A stretch of DNA of 64,000 nucleotides from Bordetella parapertussis (GTDB lineage: Bacteria > Pseudomonadota > Gammaproteobacteria > Burkholderiales > SG8-41). The DNA is taken from positions 1 through 64,000 of the forward strand of contig CAMDRT010000016.1 of the NCBI GenBank assembly GCA_945906815.1. Direction: 5' to 3'. Positions within the stretch are counted from its first letter, which is position 1. Every line of letters begins with the position of its first letter. The notes under the pieces were generated by a model. It did no database searches and had not been told where the DNA came from. It worked only from the letters and a program-made list of their open reading frames with translations. Position numbers and translations under genes: made by a program. Shown here piece by piece: positions 33,329 through 44,174 of this stretch.

Positions 33329-34042
33329 ATGTCCGGCAAGCCCATTTTCAAACGCATACTGGTTAAACTCAGCGGCGAAGCGTTGATGGGTAACGATAGT
33401 TATGGCATCAATCAAGACGTGATTGAGCGTATCGTCGGCGAAATTAGTGATGTGGCAAAGCTGGGTGTGGAGATCGCGGTGGTGATCGGCGGCGGTAACA
33501 TTTTCCGCGGGGTGGCGGCGGCACATATGGATCGTGCCACTGCGGATTACATGGGTATGCTGGCGACGATCATGAACGCGCTGGCTTTGCAGGATGCGAT
33601 GCGCCGGAAAAATATCAGCGCGCGTGTGCAGTCGGCGCTGAATGTGGAGGCCGTGGTTGAACCGTACATACGCGGCAAGGCGATGCGCTACCTGGAAGAG
33701 GGCAAGATCGTGATTTTCGCGGCGGGCACTGGTAACCCATTCTTCACCACCGACACGGCAGCGGCGCTGCGGGGCATGGAGATGAATGCGGAACTGGTGT
33801 TGAAAGCCACCAAGGTGGATGGGGTGTACAGCGCCGACCCCAAAAAAGATGCCACCGCGGTGCGTTACAAGAAATTAACTTTCGATGAAGCCATTATCAA
33901 GAATCTGAAAGTAATGGATGCCACTGCGCTTACTTTGTGCCGCGATCAGCGGCTGCCGATCAATGTATTCAGCATCTTTGAAGCAGGTGCCCTGAAGCGG
34001 GTGGTGACAGGCGAAGACGAAGGCACTATGGTTGTCGCGTGA
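33329..34042 (+). CDS. pyrH: UMP kinase
   Basis: 237 residues from the ATG at 33329; an in-frame TTG sits six bases before. Amino-acid kinase fold with [41 protein letters not shown] and [13 protein letters not shown]. It phosphorylates UMP for pyrimidine nucleotide synthesis. The 71-base gap after tsf has an AT-only inverted repeat (TTTAAAAA 33284-33291, TTTTTAAA 33296-33303) that may mark an internal promoter or processing site. Confidence 0.98.
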   Translation: MSGKPIFKRILVKLSGEALMGNDSYGINQDVIERIVGEISDVAKLGVEIAVVIGGGNIFRGVAAAHMDRATADYMGMLATIMNALALQDAMRRKNISARVQSALNVEAVVEPYIRGKAMRYLEEGKIVIFAAGTGNPFFTTDTAAALRGMEMNAELVLKATKVDGVYSADPKKDATAVRYKKLTFDEAIIKNLKVMDATALTLCRDQRLPINVFSIFEAGALKRVVTGEDEGTMVVA

Positions 34043-34083
34043 GTGGTCAGGTGAGCGGGTGAGTAGTCTCAGCGGAGAAAATG

Positions 34084-34641
34084 ATGATCGCCGATATCAA
34101 AAAAACTGCCGAACAGAAAATGAAAAAGTCGCTGGAATCCCTGAAAACGGATCTGGCGAAAGTGCGCACCGGTCGTGCGCACGCCGGCATCCTCGATCAC
34201 GTGATGGTGGATTATTACGGCACGCCGACGGCGATACCGGGGGTGGCGAACGTGACGCTGATCGACGCGCGCACGCTGGGTGTGACGCCGTGGGAAAAAA
34301 AAATGGCCAGCGTTATCGAAAAAGCGATACGTGATGCGGATTTGGGTCTGAATCCAAGCACTACCAGTGATATTGTGCGTGTGCCGATGCCCTCGCTCAC
34401 CGAAGAGCGCCGGCGCGATCTCACCAAAATCGTCAAAGCAGAAGGTGAAAATGCGAAGGTGGCCGTGCGCAATGTGCGGCGCGATGCCAACACCCACCTG
34501 AAAGAATTACTCAAGAAAAAATCCGTGGCCGAAGACGATGAGCGCCGTGCGCAGGACGATATTCAAAAGCTTACCGACCGCCACATTGCCGAGATCGACA
34601 AGGCATTGCAGACCAAGGAAGCCGAATTGATGGCGGTTTGA
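34084..34641 (+). CDS. frr: Ribosome recycling factor
   Basis: 185 residues. The second of two adjacent ATGs (34084) has the better spacing from GGAG. Conserved segments: [66 protein letters not shown]. It splits post-termination ribosomes with EF-G. Standard position after pyrH; the stop region overlaps the beginning of the uppS frame. Confidence 0.98.
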   Translation: MIADIKKTAEQKMKKSLESLKTDLAKVRTGRAHAGILDHVMVDYYGTPTAIPGVANVTLIDARTLGVTPWEKKMASVIEKAIRDADLGLNPSTTSDIVRVPMPSLTEERRRDLTKIVKAEGENAKVAVRNVRRDANTHLKELLKKKSVAEDDERRAQDDIQKLTDRHIAEIDKALQTKEAELMAV

Positions 34642-34646
34642 ACGCG

Positions 34647-35435
34647 ATGCCCGTCGTCGCTTCCACGCCCAGTTCCACGCAAGCCGTTCCTGACGCGCGG
34701 TCGGTTCCGCGCCACGTCGCCATCATCATGGATGGCAATGGCCGCTGGGCCAAACAGCGTTTTCTGCCGCGTGTCGCGGGCCACAAGCGCGGCGTTGAAG
34801 CGGTGCGCGGTGCGGTGCGTGCCTGCGTCGCGTGTGGCGTTGAGCATCTGACGATGTTCGCGTTCAGCAGTGAAAACTGGCGGCGGCCGAAGGAAGAAGT
34901 CAAATTCCTGATGCAGCTTTTTGTGCATGTGCTCGAAGTGGAAGTGGCCAAGCTGCATCACAACCATATTCGTTTGCGCGTGATTGGCGATCTTTCGCAA
35001 TTTGATCCGCAGCTGGTGCAACTGGTGGAGCAGGCGCAAGCCACCACCCGGCACAATCAAGGGCTGACATTAACCATTGCCGCGAACTATGGCGGACGCT
35101 GGGATATCCTGCAGGCGCTGAACCGGATGACGCGCGAGCATCCGGCGCGCGCCGGAAATTATGCCGAAAGCGATCTCGCGCCTTACTTATCGATGCACGA
35201 TGCGCCGGAGCCTGACTTATTCATACGCACCGGCGGTGAAAAGCGCGTCAGTAATTTTCTATTGTGGCAACTGGCGTACACCGAATTTTATTTCACCGAT
35301 ATGCTGTGGCCGGATTTTGATGCCGCTGCGCTGGATACGGCGATCGTGTCATATCAGCAGCGTGAACGGCGCTATGGGCGCACCAGCGAACAAGTGCAGC
35401 TAGACGCGCCGCAGCGCGGCGTGGCCGGCGGCTGA
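34647..35435 (+). CDS. uppS: Isoprenyl transferase (undecaprenyl diphosphate synthase)
   Basis: 262 residues from ATG 34647; a TTG at 34638 is also in frame. Signature segments [16 protein letters not shown] (catalytic Asp), [40 protein letters not shown] and [19 protein letters not shown] are intact. It makes the C55 lipid carrier for peptidoglycan and O-antigen in the cytoplasm at the membrane. Confidence 0.97.
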   Translation: MPVVASTPSSTQAVPDARSVPRHVAIIMDGNGRWAKQRFLPRVAGHKRGVEAVRGAVRACVACGVEHLTMFAFSSENWRRPKEEVKFLMQLFVHVLEVEVAKLHHNHIRLRVIGDLSQFDPQLVQLVEQAQATTRHNQGLTLTIAANYGGRWDILQALNRMTREHPARAGNYAESDLAPYLSMHDAPEPDLFIRTGGEKRVSNFLLWQLAYTEFYFTDMLWPDFDAAALDTAIVSYQQRERRYGRTSEQVQLDAPQRGVAGG

Positions 35436-35474
35436 CTGCCGCCACTAGTGATGCGTGTGCAACGGCCGCGGTGA

Positions 35475-36305
35475 ATGCTCAAGACCCGCATTCTTACTGT
35501 GCTCATTTTGCTGCCGCTATTTGCCGCGGCGTTGTTTTACCTGTCGCAGGCGGGATGGGCATTGTGTGTGGCACCGTTGGCGTTAATCGGCGCGTGGGAG
35601 TGGGGCGCACTGGCAGGATGGGGCACCCGGGCGCGTTTCGCGTATGTGGGTGCGATTGCGGTGGGCGCGGCACTGCTGTGGCACTACGGGCACGGCGCTG
35701 CGCCAACGGCACCGTGGGTGCTGGTGACTGCGTTTGCGGCCTCGCTTTTGTTCTGGCTGGTGGTGGCACCGCTGTGGCTCGGGAGAGGCTGGCGTGTGAA
35801 CTCTCCCCTGGCGCTGGCAGGGGCGGGGGCGCTGTTGTTGTTGCCGCTGTGGTCCGCGCTGGTGTGGTGGCACCCTAATCCCGGTCTATTGCTGCTGCTG
35901 ATGGCTATCGTATGGATATCCGATACTGCGGCGTATTTCTGCGGCCGCTTATGGGGCCGGCGTAAACTGGCGCCCAGCATCAGTCCCGGCAAAACCTGGG
36001 AAGGCGTGTGCGGTGCACTGGTGGCTGTCAGCGGGTATTATTGGCTGACCCGTGTGGCCGGTATGGATAGTCCGGCGGTATTGCAAGGCATGAGCGGGTT
36101 CGGCGTTTATTGGTTCGTGGCGGTGCTGGGCATCGAGGGCGATTTGTTTGAATCTTGGATCAAGCGCACAGCGGGCGTTAAAGACAGTGGCACACTATTC
36201 CCCGGTCACGGTGGCGTCATGGATCGCATTGATGCGCTGACCGCGGGCATACCCGCCGTGACGTTGTTGGCGCTGTTGGCGTTGTTGGCGCAGGGGGTGC
36301 GCTGA
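35475..36305 (+). CDS. cdsA: Phosphatidate cytidylyltransferase
   Basis: 276 residues with about seven to eight hydrophobic membrane segments. The C-terminal CDP-alcohol signature is SWIKRTAGVKDSGTLFPGHG followed by GVMDRIDAL; SDTAAYFCGRLWG and ISPGKTWEG are further family motifs. It makes CDP-diacylglycerol for phospholipid synthesis in the inner membrane. The TGA overlaps the dxr ATG. Confidence 0.96.
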   Translation: MLKTRILTVLILLPLFAAALFYLSQAGWALCVAPLALIGAWEWGALAGWGTRARFAYVGAIAVGAALLWHYGHGAAPTAPWVLVTAFAASLLFWLVVAPLWLGRGWRVNSPLALAGAGALLLLPLWSALVWWHPNPGLLLLLMAIVWISDTAAYFCGRLWGRRKLAPSISPGKTWEGVCGALVAVSGYYWLTRVAGMDSPAVLQGMSGFGVYWFVAVLGIEGDLFESWIKRTAGVKDSGTLFPGHGGVMDRIDALTAGIPAVTLLALLALLAQGVR

Positions 36306-37510
36306 TGCGGACTGCGCCGCAGCTGCAGCAGCTCACTATACTGGGCTCCACCGGCAGCGTCGGTGTCAGCACACTCGACGTGGTGGCGCGCCATCCGCAG
36401 CGTTTTCGCGTGGTGGCGCTGACCGCAAAATCGCGTACCGACTTACTGCTGCAACAGTGCAAACAGTTTTTGCCGGAGTTTGCGGTGGTGGTGGACGCGG
36501 ATGCCGCGCACGCTTTCGAGCAGCGTGTCATCGAAGCGGGAATAAGCACGCGCGTGTTGTGTGGCGTGGAGGCGCTGGAAACTGTCGCCAGCCTGCCGCA
36601 AGTCGATGCGGTGATGGCGGCAATCGTGGGTATCGCGGGACTGCGACCGACGCTGGCGGCTGCGCGCAGCGGTAAAAAAGTGCTGCTCGCCAACAAAGAG
36701 TCTCTGGTAACCGCTGGCGCACTGTTCATGGATACGGTGCGCCGCAATCACGCTACCTTGCTGCCCATCGACAGCGAACACAATGCCGTGTTCCAGGCAT
36801 TGCCGGCAGGGTACGGCGGGGATCTTGAACAGGCTGGCGTGCGCCGCGTTTTGCTTACCGCTTCCGGCGGGCCGTTTCGTACCTTGCCGTTAGATCAATT
36901 TTCGCAGGTCACGCCGGATCAGGCCTGTGCCCATCCCAATTGGGTGATGGGGCGCAAGATATCGGTGGATTCGGCGACCATGATGAACAAGGGCCTCGAG
37001 GTGATTGAAGCGTATTGGCTGTTCAGCCTGCCGCCGCAGTGCATCGAGGTGCTGGTGCATCCCGAAAGTATTGTGCATTCGATGGTGGAATATGTAGATG
37101 GTTCGGTGATCGCGCAGTTGGGCAATCCGGATATGCGCACGCCTATCGCGCATGCGCTGGCGTATCCCGAGCGCATCAGCGCAGGCGTGAATTTTTTGGA
37201 TCTGGCGGCCATCGGTGCATTACATTTTGAGCGACCAGAGCTGCAACGCTTTCCCTGTCTGACGTTGGCGTTTGAGGCCTTGCGCGCTGCCAACGGCGCG
37301 GCGACCGTGCTCAACGCGGCCAACGAAGTGGCGGTCGAGCGGTTCTTGCAGCACGCGTTGAAATACGCCGATATCCCGCGGCTGGTGGAGTCGGTTTTGA
37401 GCGCGACACCGGCCCCGCTCGCCACGGCATTGGATCAGGTCCTGGGCCTGGATCATGAAGCACGCGAGCGTGCGTGGGCGTGGCGCGAGCGTCCCCTCGT
37501 AACGGTATGA
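36305..37510 (+). CDS. dxr: 1-deoxy-D-xylulose 5-phosphate reductoisomerase
   Basis: 401 residues. NADPH-binding LTILGSTGSVGVSTLDVV, the metal and substrate segments LLPIDSEHNAVFQAL, LTASGGPFRT, WVMGRKISVDSATMMNKGLE and VHPESIVHSMVEYVDGS are complete. It commits deoxyxylulose phosphate to the MEP isoprenoid pathway, feeding UppS encoded just upstream. Its last bases (ATGA) overlap the rseP start. Confidence 0.98.
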   Translation: MRTAPQLQQLTILGSTGSVGVSTLDVVARHPQRFRVVALTAKSRTDLLLQQCKQFLPEFAVVVDADAAHAFEQRVIEAGISTRVLCGVEALETVASLPQVDAVMAAIVGIAGLRPTLAAARSGKKVLLANKESLVTAGALFMDTVRRNHATLLPIDSEHNAVFQALPAGYGGDLEQAGVRRVLLTASGGPFRTLPLDQFSQVTPDQACAHPNWVMGRKISVDSATMMNKGLEVIEAYWLFSLPPQCIEVLVHPESIVHSMVEYVDGSVIAQLGNPDMRTPIAHALAYPERISAGVNFLDLAAIGALHFERPELQRFPCLTLAFEALRAANGAATVLNAANEVAVERFLQHALKYADIPRLVESVLSATPAPLATALDQVLGLDHEARERAWAWRERPLVTV

Positions 37511-38895
37511 CTATCATGAGTTTTATTTATACCGTGGCGGCGTTTGTGGCCGCCCTCGGCGTGCTAGTGGTGATCCACGAATTGGGGCACTACTGGGTCG
37601 CGCGCTGGTGCAACGTGAAAGTGTTGCGATTTTCAGTGGGGTTCGGCATGCCGCTGCGTACCTGGGTGCGCGGCGCCGACGCGACCCAATGGGTGCTGGC
37701 CGCGATACCGCTGGGCGGTTACGTCAAAATGCTGGACGAGCGCGAGGGGCCGGTGGCGCCTGCGGAATTGCCGCGTGCCTTTAACCGTCAAACCGTATGG
37801 AAGCGTATCGCCATAGTGATTGCCGGTCCGTTGGCGAATCTGTTGCTGGCGGTGGTCTTGTATTGGGGCATATTCATGCACGGTGTGCCAGGTGTGCGGC
37901 CGGTAGTGGGTGCGCCGGTCGCCGCCAGCGCGTCTGCCACAGCGGAATTCGCAGCGGGTGACACGTTGCTGAGCATCGCCGGCGAACGGGTAGGTACGTG
38001 GCAGGACGCGCGCTGGGCGCTGCTGAAAAGCGCAGTGAAAAGAGGTCACGACGGTGCCGTCGAAGTGCAGGTGCTGAGCGCTAAGGATGAAGCCGCTACA
38101 CGTTATCTTGACATGTCGGGACTGACTGCCGCCGATCTGGACGGCGATTTTCTGAAAACACTGGGGATGACGCGGTTTCAAATCAAAGCGCCGCCGGAAA
38201 TTGGGCGCATCATGGCCGGCAGCGCCGCCGATCGCGCGGGGCTTGCGGTCGGCGATGAAATCGTTGCGCTGAATAACACGCGCATTGAGTCCGTGGAGCA
38301 GGCGATCCAACTCATACGCGAGCATCCGGGTAAAGCGATGATCATGGAGATACGCCGCAAGGGTGTGGTGGTGCCGTCGCTGCAAATCACACCGGACGCG
38401 GCAAGCGACTCGGGCGCACTGAGCATAGGCCGCATCGGCGCGGTGCTGCAGCCTTTGCGCCAGGCATTGGAAAAACATCGTGTGATCGTGCACTATGGCC
38501 CGCTTGAAAGTCTGACCCAAGCGTTGAGCAAAACCTGGGACACGTCGATCTTCAGTTTAAAAATGCTGGGCAAGATGCTGATGGGCGAAATTTCACTGAA
38601 GAATTTAAGCGGCCCGATTACCATCGCCGATTACGCGGGCCAATCCGCGCAACAGGGCTGGATCGCCTATCTGGTTTTTCTGGCCTTGATCAGTATCAGT
38701 CTGGGCGTGCTGAATCTGCTGCCGATCCCGTTATTAGATGGAGGGCATTTGATGTATTATATCGTTGAGATTTTCAAGGGCTCTCCGGTGTCGGATCAAG
38801 CCATGGAAATCGGGCAGCGTGTCGGCATGAGTGTGTTGTTACTGATGATGGCATTTGCGCTCTACAACGATGTACATCGACTGATAAGCGGCTAG
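37507..38895 (+). CDS. rseP: RIP metalloprotease RseP
   Basis: 462 residues from the ATG that overlaps the dxr stop; a second ATG follows at 37516. Site-2 protease features: HELGHYWVARWC in the first membrane helix, two PDZ domains (about 125-200 and 215-300), and NLLPIPLLDGGHLMYY in the third helix supplying the metal Asp. It cleaves anti-sigma-E and signal peptide remnants in the inner membrane, linking envelope stress to the BamA and Skp genes downstream. Confidence 0.97.
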   Translation: MTIMSFIYTVAAFVAALGVLVVIHELGHYWVARWCNVKVLRFSVGFGMPLRTWVRGADATQWVLAAIPLGGYVKMLDEREGPVAPAELPRAFNRQTVWKRIAIVIAGPLANLLLAVVLYWGIFMHGVPGVRPVVGAPVAASASATAEFAAGDTLLSIAGERVGTWQDARWALLKSAVKRGHDGAVEVQVLSAKDEAATRYLDMSGLTAADLDGDFLKTLGMTRFQIKAPPEIGRIMAGSAADRAGLAVGDEIVALNNTRIESVEQAIQLIREHPGKAMIMEIRRKGVVVPSLQITPDAASDSGALSIGRIGAVLQPLRQALEKHRVIVHYGPLESLTQALSKTWDTSIFSLKMLGKMLMGEISLKNLSGPITIADYAGQSAQQGWIAYLVFLALISISLGVLNLLPIPLLDGGHLMYYIVEIFKGSPVSDQAMEIGQRVGMSVLLLMMAFALYNDVHRLISG

Positions 38896-38897
38896 TC

Positions 38898-41252
38898 ATG
38901 ATTTTCAGCGTTTTGCGCGCCTCGCGCTGGTGGTGCTCATCGTGCTTATCGTGCGTATTCTGTTTCGTGTTCCTTGCTGTAATCCACGCGCTACCCGCGC
39001 GAGCCATGGAACCGTTCGTCATCAAGGACATACGCGTCGAAGGGTTGCAACGCACCGAAGCGGGCACCATCTTCAGCTACCTGCCGGTGCGTGTGGGCGA
39101 TACCCTGAACGACGACAAGGCCTCGGAGGCCATACGCTCGTTGTTCGCCACGGGGTTTTTCCGGGACGTCACACTGGAAGTCGATGGCAACGTGCTGGTG
39201 GTGGTGTTGCAGGAACGACCGTCGATAGCGCAAGTCGAATTCATCGGTGTCAAGGAATTCGACAAGGAAATCCTCAACAAGGCGATGCGGCAAGTAGGCT
39301 TGTCCGAGGGGCGGATTTTCGACCGCAGCACTGCCGATCGCGCGGAGCAGGAATTGAAGCGGCAATATCTGTCGCGCGGCAAGTACGCGGCGGAAGTCAC
39401 CACTACCGTGACGCCGCTGGAGCGCAACCGCGTGGCGGTCAATTTCACGGTGACCGAGGGTGAGTCCGCCAAAATTCGCCAGATTTCAATTATCGGCGCC
39501 CAGGCGTTCACGGAGAAACATCTGCTCAGACTGTTTGTGCTGCGCGAGCCGGGGCTGCTGACCTGGTACAGCAAGCAGGATCAGTATTCGCGTCAGAAAT
39601 TAGCTGCGGATCTGGAGACCTTGCGCTCCTACTATCAGGATCGCGGCTATCTCGAGTTCATCATCGAATCCACGCAGGTGTCGATCACCCCTGACAAAAA
39701 AGATATTTACATCACTGTCAGCATTACAGAGGGTGAAAAGTACAGTGTGGCCGATATCAAGGTCGACGGGCAGTTGCTGATCCCTGAAGCCGAAATTCGC
39801 AAGTTGATTGCCATCAAGAAAGGCGATGTCTTTTCGCGGGTGCGGCTCAACGAATCCACGAAAAAAATTGCTGACCGCCTGAGTAATGACGGTTATGCGT
39901 TTGCCAACGTCAATGCCGCGCCCGAATTGGACAAGGATAAGCGCCAGGCTTCATTTACGTTTTTTATCGATCCGGGCCGGCGCGTATACGTGCGCCGGAT
40001 CAATATCGCCGGCAACACCCGCACCCGCGACGAAGTCATACGCCGTGAAATGCGGCAAATGGAAAGTGCGTGGTATTCAGGCAGCAATATCACAACCTCG
40101 CGCCAGCGTGTGGACAAGCTGGGCTACTTTACCGAAGTCAACATCGAAAATCCTGCGGTACAGGGCACCACGGATCAAGTGGATTTGAATGTCAGCGTGG
40201 TGGAGAAGCCCACCGGAAACGTATTGCTGGGCGCGGGATTCGGTAGCGGTACGGGTATTGTGCTGTCAGGGTCGATCTCGCAACACAATATATTTGGCTC
40301 TGGCAAACACGTCGGTGCGCAAATCAGTTCGGGCCAGCTCAATACCATTTATTCGCTGTCGTTTACCGATCCTTATTTCACCAATGACGGTGTCAGCCTG
40401 GGCTATGATGTGTTTCACCGGAAGATCGATGCGCAAGGCAGCGGTCAGGGCGAATACGTCACCAAAACATCAGGCGCTGGGGTGAGATTCGGCGTGCCCA
40501 TCACGGACATAGATACCATTCAGTATGGCGTGGGTTTCGAAGACACAAAAATCAGCATATTTCCCACCAGCCCGCTGTTTTATACCGATTACGTCAGGGA
40601 TTTTGGTGAGAAGAATACGGCGATCACCGCGAGCATAGGTTGGATCCGCGACGGCCGCGATTCGCTGATTTATCCCACCTCAGGCACCATGCAGCGTGTC
40701 TTTGTCGATGGCGGCCTGCCGGGTGGCAGCTTGCGCTACTACCGCACGAATTACCAGTATCAGCGCTATTTTCCGTGGACGCGTGAGTACACATGGATGT
40801 GGAACGCCGAGCTCGGCTACGGTGGCGGGTATGGCGGAAAATCGTTACCTTTTTTCAAGAATTATTATTCGGGTGGCGTATCGTCGCTGCGCGGATACCG
40901 GCTCAACTCGGTGGCGCCGCGTGATGCCAATAATGACCCGCGCGGCGGCACACGTAAGGTGCTCAGTAATCTGGAGTTTCTGTTCCCGATGCCGGGTTTG
41001 ATCAATGACCGCTCGGTGCGGATGAGCGCCTTTTTCGATGCGGGCACGGTGTTTGATCCGGATGCACCGCAAATTACGGCTGGCTACTCCAACTACAGCA
41101 GCCTGGGGAACGGTATGCGTTATTCGACGGGGGTGGCGCTCGCCTGGGTGTCACCGCTCGGCCCGCTTAAATTCAGCATTGCGGCACCGCTGGTTTCCAA
41201 TGCGCTGGACCATCGGCAGGTTTTCCAGTTTACGTTCGGCGGTGCGTTTTAG
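38898..41252 (+). CDS. bamA: Outer membrane protein assembly factor BamA
   Basis: 784 residues. After the signal peptide (ending near ALPARA) come five POTRA domains (about 40-440; IKDIRVEGLQRTEAGTIFSY opens the first) and a 16-strand barrel with the GGVSSLRGYRLNSV lid motif and a terminal phenylalanine (FQFTFGGAF) as beta signal. It inserts outer membrane proteins. The predicted signal region holds four cysteines in a short stretch, unusual for a Sec signal; the mature protein is normal. Follows rseP by two bases. Confidence 0.97.
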   Translation: MIFSVLRASRWWCSSCLSCVFCFVFLAVIHALPARAMEPFVIKDIRVEGLQRTEAGTIFSYLPVRVGDTLNDDKASEAIRSLFATGFFRDVTLEVDGNVLVVVLQERPSIAQVEFIGVKEFDKEILNKAMRQVGLSEGRIFDRSTADRAEQELKRQYLSRGKYAAEVTTTVTPLERNRVAVNFTVTEGESAKIRQISIIGAQAFTEKHLLRLFVLREPGLLTWYSKQDQYSRQKLAADLETLRSYYQDRGYLEFIIESTQVSITPDKKDIYITVSITEGEKYSVADIKVDGQLLIPEAEIRKLIAIKKGDVFSRVRLNESTKKIADRLSNDGYAFANVNAAPELDKDKRQASFTFFIDPGRRVYVRRINIAGNTRTRDEVIRREMRQMESAWYSGSNITTSRQRVDKLGYFTEVNIENPAVQGTTDQVDLNVSVVEKPTGNVLLGAGFGSGTGIVLSGSISQHNIFGSGKHVGAQISSGQLNTIYSLSFTDPYFTNDGVSLGYDVFHRKIDAQGSGQGEYVTKTSGAGVRFGVPITDIDTIQYGVGFEDTKISIFPTSPLFYTDYVRDFGEKNTAITASIGWIRDGRDSLIYPTSGTMQRVFVDGGLPGGSLRYYRTNYQYQRYFPWTREYTWMWNAELGYGGGYGGKSLPFFKNYYSGGVSSLRGYRLNSVAPRDANNDPRGGTRKVLSNLEFLFPMPGLINDRSVRMSAFFDAGTVFDPDAPQITAGYSNYSSLGNGMRYSTGVALAWVSPLGPLKFSIAAPLVSNALDHRQVFQFTFGGAF

Positions 41253-41279
41253 CGCTGTTTGATTTCAAGGATGATGCGT

Positions 41280-41786
41280 ATGCGCGTACATGATTTGCTG
41301 TTGTGCGGGCTGACAGCCCTGATACTGTCATGGACTGCGGGTGCTCAGGCGGCGGATCTGAAAGTGGGATTTGTCGACGCCGAGCGCGTTAACCGCGAAT
41401 CCGCGCCTGCCGACGAAGCCAGCAAGCGGCTGGAAAAAGAGTTCCAGCCCCGGGTTCAGGAAATCCAGCGCCGTGAAGCGCAGATCAAGGCCACGCAGGC
41501 ACAATTTGAAAAAGATGCCTTGACCTTGAGTGAAAACGAGCGCCGCGGGCGCGAGCAGGAGCTGTCACGGCAACTGGTGGATTTGCAGCGCTTGCAGCGA
41601 GAGTTTCAGGAGGACCTGAATCTGCGGCGCAATCAGGAACTGGGCGGGCTGCTGGAGCGTGCCAACAAGATCATCCGGCAAATCGCGGAAACCGAGAAAT
41701 ACGATCTTATTGTGCAGGAAGCCGTTTACCGCAGTCCGCGCGTGGATATCACTGATCGCGTGCTCAAGGCGCTCGCGGGAAAATAG
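41280..41786 (+). CDS. skp: Periplasmic chaperone Skp/OmpH
   Basis: 168 residues from ATG 41280, chosen because AAGG lies nine bases before and the product then starts with a normal signal peptide (MRVHDLLLCGLTALIL...AGAQA). The mature protein has the LKVGFVDAERVNRESAPA strand and a long charged coiled coil, the jellyfish-tentacle arms of Skp. It escorts unfolded outer membrane proteins to BamA, encoded just upstream. Three other in-frame starts exist up to 41259. Confidence 0.93.
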   Translation: MRVHDLLLCGLTALILSWTAGAQAADLKVGFVDAERVNRESAPADEASKRLEKEFQPRVQEIQRREAQIKATQAQFEKDALTLSENERRGREQELSRQLVDLQRLQREFQEDLNLRRNQELGGLLERANKIIRQIAETEKYDLIVQEAVYRSPRVDITDRVLKALAGK

Positions 41787-41872
41787 TCACACCAGGGCGG
41801 GGCTGTGCCGCGCGCCGATGGCGCAGTCTCACGGCTCAGCTTACGCGACCTTACCCCATCCCAGCGAACCGC

Positions 41873-42925
41873 ATGGCCCCTTCGTACACCCTGCATGAAT
41901 TGGTGCTCGCGCTCGGTGGCGAGGTTGCTGGCGATCCCCTCACCGCGATAGAGAAAGTGGGCACCCTGGAGAGCGCCGGCCCCAATGCTATTACGTTTTT
42001 GACGCAGCCGCGTTTTGTGCGCGCGTTGCAACAAACGCGCGCCGGCGCGGTGATAGTGTCCGCCACCCATCGTGAGGCAACCACGCTGCCGCGCATCGTG
42101 TGCGCCAATCCCTATGCCTATTTTGCGCGGGTGTCGGCGTTACTGCATCCGCTGGCCGCGGTAGCGCCCGGCGTGCATGCCAGCGCGTCAGTGGACGCGT
42201 CGGCTGTGCTGGGGCAGGCCGTCAGCGTAGGGCCGCATGCGGTGATAGGCGCGCGCGCGTGCATCGCCGACTACGCCATCGTCGGTGCCCACTGCACCAT
42301 CGGTGACGACGTGCGCATCGGTGCGCACACGCGCCTGTGGCCGGGGGCCGTAATCTATGCGGACTGTGTTGTCGGTGTAAGCTGTATGCTGCATGCGGGG
42401 GTGGTGATCGGCGCTGATGGTTTCGGCAATGCGTGGGAAGCGGATGGCGACGGTGGCCACTGGGTCAAGGTGCCGCAGGTGGGGCGCGTGCTCATCGGTG
42501 ACCATGTTGACATTGGCGCCAACACCACCATCGACCGTGGCGCCATCGACGACACGGTTATCGAAGACGGTGTGCGGCTTGACAATCTGATCATGATCGC
42601 GCACAACGTGCATGTGGGGGCACACACTGCGATTGCCGCCTGTACCGGCATCGCGGGCAGCACGCGCATCGGACGTTATTGCCGCATAGGCGGCGCCGTA
42701 GGCATTGCGGGTCATCTGACGCTGGCCGATCACGTCGAGATCTCTGCCAAGACGTTGATCACAAAATCGATCACCCGGCCCGGTGTCTATAGCGGCGCCT
42801 ATCCGTTCGAGGAAAACCGGCAGTGGCGCCGCAACGCGATTCAAATACGCCATCTCGACGCTATGGCCAGGCAGGTTAAACTACTTGAAAAGCGCCTGGC
42901 GCAGTTGGAAGGGAAAGACGCATGA
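41873..42925 (+). CDS. lpxD: UDP-3-O-acylglucosamine N-acyltransferase
   Basis: 350 residues. An N-terminal uridine-binding domain ([18 protein letters not shown]) precedes a left-handed beta-helix of hexapeptide repeats with [31 protein letters not shown] and IAHNVHVG (catalytic His region), then a C-terminal helix. It adds the second acyl chain in lipid A synthesis. Overlaps fabZ by four bases. Confidence 0.97.
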   Translation: MAPSYTLHELVLALGGEVAGDPLTAIEKVGTLESAGPNAITFLTQPRFVRALQQTRAGAVIVSATHREATTLPRIVCANPYAYFARVSALLHPLAAVAPGVHASASVDASAVLGQAVSVGPHAVIGARACIADYAIVGAHCTIGDDVRIGAHTRLWPGAVIYADCVVGVSCMLHAGVVIGADGFGNAWEADGDGGHWVKVPQVGRVLIGDHVDIGANTTIDRGAIDDTVIEDGVRLDNLIMIAHNVHVGAHTAIAACTGIAGSTRIGRYCRIGGAVGIAGHLTLADHVEISAKTLITKSITRPGVYSGAYPFEENRQWRRNAIQIRHLDAMARQVKLLEKRLAQLEGKDA

Positions 42926-43371
42926 TCCAGATGAACATACACCAGGTGCTAGAGTATCTGCCGCACCGTTATCCTTTTTTGCTGGTGGATCGCGTGCTGT
43001 CGTGCGAGCCCGGCAAGGAAATTTGCGCGCTGAAAAACGTCACTGCCAATGAACCGTTTTTTAACGGTCATTTTCCACGCTACCCGGTGATGCCGGGCGT
43101 GCTGATCATCGAGGCGCTGGCGCAGACGGGTGCGATCTTGTCGTTTCTCACCATGAATGAAAAACCCGATGACAATTCGCTCTATTATTTTGTCGGCATC
43201 GACAACGCGCGTTTCAAAAAGCCGGTGTTGCCGGGCGACGCGCTGCATTTGCACGTGGTACTGGATAAACACATGCGTGGCGTGTGGCGCTACAACGCGC
43301 AGGCGAAGGTCGAGGGTGAACTGGTGGCCGTGGCGCAATTGTTGTGCGCCAAGCGCACTGTCAAGAAGTAG
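42922..43371 (+). CDS. fabZ: (3R)-hydroxyacyl-ACP dehydratase FabZ
   Basis: 149 residues, hot-dog fold. [15 protein letters not shown] and the catalytic His/Glu segment [21 protein letters not shown] region are intact, with [12 protein letters not shown]. It dehydrates hydroxyacyl-ACP in fatty acid elongation and competes with LpxA/LpxD for the same acyl-ACP, which explains its place in the lpx cluster. A second ATG nine bases in is also possible. Confidence 0.97.
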   Translation: MIQMNIHQVLEYLPHRYPFLLVDRVLSCEPGKEICALKNVTANEPFFNGHFPRYPVMPGVLIIEALAQTGAILSFLTMNEKPDDNSLYYFVGIDNARFKKPVLPGDALHLHVVLDKHMRGVWRYNAQAKVEGELVAVAQLLCAKRTVKK

Positions 43372-43388
43372 TATTAAGAAAGGATGAC

Positions 43389-44168
43389 ATGACTGCGCGC
43401 ATCCACGGCACCGCCATCGTTGACTCGGCTGCGCGTATCGCGGCAGATGTTGAGATTGGAGCGTATACGATTATCGGGCCGCATGTCGAGATCGGTGCCG
43501 GCACTGTCATTGGCCCGCACTCGGTGCTCAAGGGCCATACGCGCATCGGCACCAACAATCGTATTTTTCAATTTGTGTCCTTGGGCGAAATTCCGCAGGA
43601 CAAAAAGTATCAGGACGAACCCACGCGCCTGGAGATCGGCGACCACAATACCATCCGCGAATTCTGCACCCTGAATTGCGGCACGGCGCAGGACGCCGGT
43701 GTCACCCGCATCGGCAACCATAACTGGATCATGGCCTACGTGCATCTGGCGCACGATTGTCAGGTCGGCAACCACACCGTGTTTGCCAACAATGCGCAAT
43801 TGGCGGGGCATGTGCAGGTGGGCGATTATGCGATTTTGGGCGGCTATACCGGTGTGCATCAATTCTGCCGCATCGGTGCGCATGTCATCACCGGCATCGG
43901 CTCGCACGTGCTCAAAGACATACCGCCGTTTGTCACCGCCTCTGGCAGCCCCGCAAAACCCTATGGCATCAATTCTGAGGGCCTCAGCCGCCGTGGTTAC
44001 AGCGCCGAAGCCGTCTCCGGCATCAAGCGCGCCTACAAAACTGTTTTCCGCTCGGGCGCCACGCTCGAGCAGGCGCGCGCCGAGTTGGCGCTGCAGGTGA
44101 AGGCGTGCGCGGAAATTCAGCCGCTGCTTGACTTTCTGGCTGTGGCGGGCCGCGGCATCATACGCTGA
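43389..44168 (+). CDS. lpxA: UDP-N-acetylglucosamine acyltransferase
   Basis: 259 residues from ATG 43389, with AAGGA five bases before; earlier in-frame starts overlap fabZ. Beta-helix hexapeptides ([19 protein letters not shown]), the catalytic His in [12 protein letters not shown], and the C-terminal helical bundle ([20 protein letters not shown]) fit LpxA. It performs the first acylation of lipid A. Confidence 0.98.
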   Translation: MTARIHGTAIVDSAARIAADVEIGAYTIIGPHVEIGAGTVIGPHSVLKGHTRIGTNNRIFQFVSLGEIPQDKKYQDEPTRLEIGDHNTIREFCTLNCGTAQDAGVTRIGNHNWIMAYVHLAHDCQVGNHTVFANNAQLAGHVQVGDYAILGGYTGVHQFCRIGAHVITGIGSHVLKDIPPFVTASGSPAKPYGINSEGLSRRGYSAEAVSGIKRAYKTVFRSGATLEQARAELALQVKACAEIQPLLDFLAVAGRGIIR

Positions 44169-44174
44169 TCGGCC

